Positions 6,364 to 9,667 of a DNA stretch of 9,667 nucleotides are shown in pieces. This DNA is from DASXBA01 sp046729895 (GTDB lineage: Bacteria > Actinomycetota > Thermoleophilia > Solirubrobacterales > Thermoleophilaceae), in NCBI GenBank assembly GCA_046729895.1, contig JBKPHP010000242.1, positions 1 to 9,667 of the forward strand, in the 5' to 3' direction. Every line of letters starts with the position of its first letter. Position 1 is the first letter of the stretch. A program made the translations under genes and the position numbers. The notes beneath the pieces were generated by a model. It saw only the letters and a list, made by a program, of their open reading frames with translations, was not told the origin of the DNA and did not search any database.

Positions 6364-6365
6364 TC

Positions 6366-7712
<1,347 letters not shown>

Positions 7713-7726
7713 GTCAGGCTACGACG

Positions 7727-8122
7727 TTAGCTGCCCGACCTCAGGAGGTCCTGGTACGCGGCCGCATCCATCAGCGCGTCGGCCTCGGCGGCATCGCTCA
7801 GCCTGACCTTGACGAGCCAGCCCTCGCCGTAGGGGTCCTCGTTGATCTTCTCGGGTGCATCCTCCAGGGCGTCGTTGACCTCCAGGACCTCGCCGGACAG
7901 GGGCGCGAACACGTCCGAGACCGCCTTCACCGACTCGACCTCGGCGTACGCGCCGTCCTTGGTCACCTGTGTACCGACCTCGGGCGGATCGAAGAACACG
8001 ACCTCGCCCAACGCGTCCTGGGCGTACCAGGTGATCCCGAACGTCGCCTGCTCGCCCTCCACCCGAGCCCAGTCGTGCTCGGGGTGGTACCTCAAGTCAT
8101 CCGGGTAGCTCGCTTCAGCCAC
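7727..8122 (-). CDS. gcvH: glycine cleavage system H protein (lipoyl carrier)
   Basis: This 131-residue protein is a normal-length H protein, the mobile lipoyl-domain carrier that shuttles the aminomethyl group from P to T protein and electrons to L protein. The N-terminus has RYHPEHDWARVEG, followed by FGITWYAQDALGEVVF. The lipoylation hairpin is AEVESVKAVSDVFAP with Lys66 as the modified residue. The family's C-terminal INEDPYGEGWLVKVRL is intact. The start is GTG at 8122, overlapping the gcvT stop by 8 nt. An excellent AAGGAG site 7 nt upstream, inside gcvT, fixes this start and predicts strong independent translation of the carrier. It is third in the ftsZ-gcvT-gcvH-gcvPA-gcvPB series. 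Confidence 0.97.
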   Translation of the reverse strand: MAEASYPDDLRYHPEHDWARVEGEQATFGITWYAQDALGEVVFFDPPEVGTQVTKDGAYAEVESVKAVSDVFAPLSGEVLEVNDALEDAPEKINEDPYGEGWLVKVRLSDAAEADALMDAAAYQDLLRSGS

Positions 8123-9230
8123 TCGCTGGCTCCTTTTCGTACAGGGGCTTCTTCCTCACCACGGCGGGGCGCAGCTTGCCACGAACGTCCACCTCGATGC
8201 CGGTGCCGGGCTCCTCGGCGTCGCGCGGCAGGTAGGCCATGCCGATCCCGCTCTCGAGGCAGGGCGAGAACGTGCCGCTCGTAACGATCCCCTCGCCTTC
8301 CGGCGTGCGCACCGGGTTCCCCTGGCGAGGAATGCCCGGTCCTGTGAAGACGAAGGGCACGAGGGTCTGGTCCGGCTTGAGGTCCCGAAGGGGGCCGGAG
8401 CCGATGAAGCCGGTGTCGAGCTTGCAGCACCAGGCGAGGCCGGCCTCGATCGGATTGCGGTCCTCGGACAGATCGTTGCCGTAGAGGTGGAAGCACACCT
8501 CGAGCCGCAGGGTGTCGCGGGAGCCGAGGCCGGCCGGTAGCGCCCCCGCCTCGGTCACCGCATCCCAGACGATCCCCGCGCCCTCGGGCGGCAGAAGCAG
8601 CTCGACGCCGTTCTCGCCGGTGTAGCCCGTGCCGCAGACCAGGGCGTCCACGCCCGCCATTTCCAGGTCCGCGGTGCGCATCCGGGGGGGAAGCTCGCCA
8701 TCGGCCAGGCGGGCGACGATCCCCCGGGCGGCGGGGCCCTGGACCGCCAGCATCGCGTAGGCGGCCTGGGCATCCCGGACCTCGACGTCGAACTCCTCGG
8801 CGTGGTCCCGGAACCAGGCGAAGTCCTTCTTGTGGTTGGCGGCGTTCGTGACCGTGACGAAGCGATCGTCGAGCCTGTAGGTAAACAGGTCGTCGAGCAC
8901 GCCGCCGTCCTCGCGGCAGAGCACCGAATACTGGGCCCCGCGCTCGGCGATCTTGCTCACGTCGTTGGAGAGGAGGCGCTGCAGGAACGCCTCTGCCTGG
9001 GGGCCGCTCGTCTCGATCTGGCCCATATGGGATACGTCGAACACGCCGGCGCTTCTGCGGACCGCTACGTGCTCTTGGCGGATGCCCTCGTACTGGACCG
9101 GCATCTCCCAGCCCGCGAAGGGCACGAGCCGGGCGCCCGCCCGCTCGTGCCGGTCGAACAGAGGCGTGCGGCGCAGGGTGTCGGCGGCCGGGGTCAAGCA
9201 CGAGCAGGCTATCGCCGCCCCGCACCCCAC
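8115..9230 (-). CDS. gcvT: glycine cleavage system aminomethyltransferase (T protein)
   Basis: T protein transfers the methylene unit from aminomethyl-lipoyl GcvH to tetrahydrofolate and releases ammonia. The folate-binding fold begins at LRRTPLFDRH, then VPFAGWEMPVQY, VFDVSHMGQI, GGVLDDLFTYRL, GTGYTGENGVELLLP and GLGSRDTLRLEVCFHLYGND, which are family landmarks in the expected order. The C-terminal beta domain has VTSGTFSPCLESGIGMAYLP. The start is uncertain. GTG 9230 gives 371 residues and has AGGGG 9 nt upstream, but adds a Cys-rich stretch with no family counterpart. TTG 9197 gives 360 residues, nearer the usual length, but lacks an upstream site. It lies 20 nt after ftsZ, so co-transcription with it is likely; the gap is too short for a glycine riboswitch. 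It overlaps gcvH by 8 nt. Confidence 0.94.
   Translation of the reverse strand: MGCGAAIACSCLTPAADTLRRTPLFDRHERAGARLVPFAGWEMPVQYEGIRQEHVAVRRSAGVFDVSHMGQIETSGPQAEAFLQRLLSNDVSKIAERGAQYSVLCREDGGVLDDLFTYRLDDRFVTVTNAANHKKDFAWFRDHAEEFDVEVRDAQAAYAMLAVQGPAARGIVARLADGELPPRMRTADLEMAGVDALVCGTGYTGENGVELLLPPEGAGIVWDAVTEAGALPAGLGSRDTLRLEVCFHLYGNDLSEDRNPIEAGLAWCCKLDTGFIGSGPLRDLKPDQTLVPFVFTGPGIPRQGNPVRTPEGEGIVTSGTFSPCLESGIGMAYLPRDAEEPGTGIEVDVRGKLRPAVVRKKPLYEKEPASG
8130..8135 (-). promoter_or_regulatory. Shine-Dalgarno site for gcvH inside gcvT
   Basis: AAGGAG on the minus strand, 7 nt before the gcvH GTG, is the strongest ribosome-binding site seen in the window and lies in the last codons of gcvT. It decides the gcvH start. 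Confidence 0.75.
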
Positions 9231-9250
9231 GGGATGGGCCCCTGGCCGGG

Positions 9251-9667
9251 TTAGTCCTTGAGGAAGGACGGGATGTCGATCTCGTCCTCGGAGATCTCCA
9301 GCGAGCTCCGCTGGCGATCGTCGAGCTCGACGTCCCGCCGGCGCGGCTCGCGGCGGCGGCCCGTGGTGTCCTCGGTGAACAGGGGCAGCCCACCGGCGCG
9401 CCGGAACCCCGTGGCGATGACCGTGACCCGCACGGTGTCGCCTAGACCGTCGTCCACGACAGCGCCAAAGATGATGTTCGAGTTCTGGTCGGCGGCGCCC
9501 TGGATGATCTCGGCCGCCTCGTTGACCTCGTACAGGCCGAGGTCGGTCCCGCCCGTGATGTTCAGCAGAATGCCCATCGCGCCCTCGACGGACTGCTCGA
9601 GTAGCGGGCTCGAGATCGCGTTCTTCGCCGCCTCCGACGCGCGGTTCTCACCGCTCGCCTCGCCGAT
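9251..9667 (-). CDS. ftsZ: cell division protein FtsZ, C-terminal part (start beyond the window edge)
   Basis: The frame is open to the right edge, and 138 residues are visible. FtsZ is the tubulin-like GTPase that forms the division ring at midcell. The visible part starts with IGEASGENRASEAAKNAISS and PLLEQSVEGAMGILLNITGG, then DLGLYEVNEAAEIIQ and NIIFGAVVDDGLGDTVRVTVIATGF, which together are the conserved second half of the GTPase/activation domain. The GTP-binding tubulin signature lies outside the window. A short, Arg/Glu-rich linker of roughly 35 residues leads to the C-terminal peptide DEIDIPSFLKD, the conserved tail that docks partners such as SepF. The ATG at 9577 is internal and not the start. 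The gene is followed 20 nt later by gcvT with no visible terminator, whereas in many actinobacteria ylmD/ylmE/sepF genes follow ftsZ. Confidence 0.95.
   Translation of the reverse strand: MGEASGENRASEAAKNAISSPLLEQSVEGAMGILLNITGGTDLGLYEVNEAAEIIQGAADQNSNIIFGAVVDDGLGDTVRVTVIATGFRRAGGLPLFTEDTTGRRREPRRRDVELDDRQRSSLEISEDEIDIPSFLKD

Noticed and set aside
8092..9393. 433-residue minus-strand open frame overlapping gcvT in another frame
   Set aside because: It is Arg/Gly/Pro-rich throughout and spans the ftsZ-gcvT junction; the gcvT frame carries all family motifs.

Overview
This GC-rich window is a compact stretch of housekeeping genes, almost certainly chromosomal and most likely from a high-GC actinobacterium. 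The best guess is a Thermoleophilia/Solirubrobacterales-like lineage. That rests on a glycine decarboxylase split into GcvPA and GcvPB, a tryptophanyl-tRNA synthetase with a KMSTT signature loop, an FtsZ tail ending in an acidic-hydrophobic peptide, frequent GTG starts and very tight gene packing. The placement is inference; no rRNA or other decisive marker is present. There is no insertion sequence, phage gene, CRISPR array, tRNA or rRNA, and no gap over 300 bases between genes.

Layout, left to right: (1) the C-terminal part of a LysR-type regulator (+), entering from the left edge; (2) a minus-strand block transcribed right to left, trpS > scpA > scpB > a NodB-type polysaccharide deacetylase, with spacings of 13 nt, a 4-nt overlap and 0 nt; (3) divergent from trpS, a secreted, very arginine-rich protein (+) with two peptidoglycan-binding repeats and an M23 metallopeptidase domain; (4) a perfect 10-bp inverted repeat in the convergent gap, probably a two-way terminator; (5) a second minus-strand block, ftsZ (3' end, entering from the right edge) > gcvT > gcvH > gcvPA > gcvPB, with spacings of 20 nt, an 8-nt overlap, 14 nt and 88 nt.

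Functionally, block 5 supplies the T, H and both P subunits of the glycine cleavage system, which turns glycine plus tetrahydrofolate into CO2, NH3 and methylene-tetrahydrofolate. The L protein (lipoamide dehydrogenase) is not here. It sits directly behind ftsZ, so one-carbon metabolism may share transcripts with cell division. Block 2 pairs the SMC-kleisin condensin partners ScpA and ScpB with trpS upstream and a wall or exopolysaccharide deacetylase downstream. With the M23 protein and FtsZ, the window is rich in cell-wall, division and segregation functions.

I see no convincing new multi-gene system. The most unusual non-coding features are two adjacent, unrelated arrays of 7-bp tandem repeats filling the gcvPA-gcvPB spacer, and a 10-bp palindrome between trpS and the M23 gene that places a TANNNT -10-like element on both strands and suggests a leaderless trpS mRNA.
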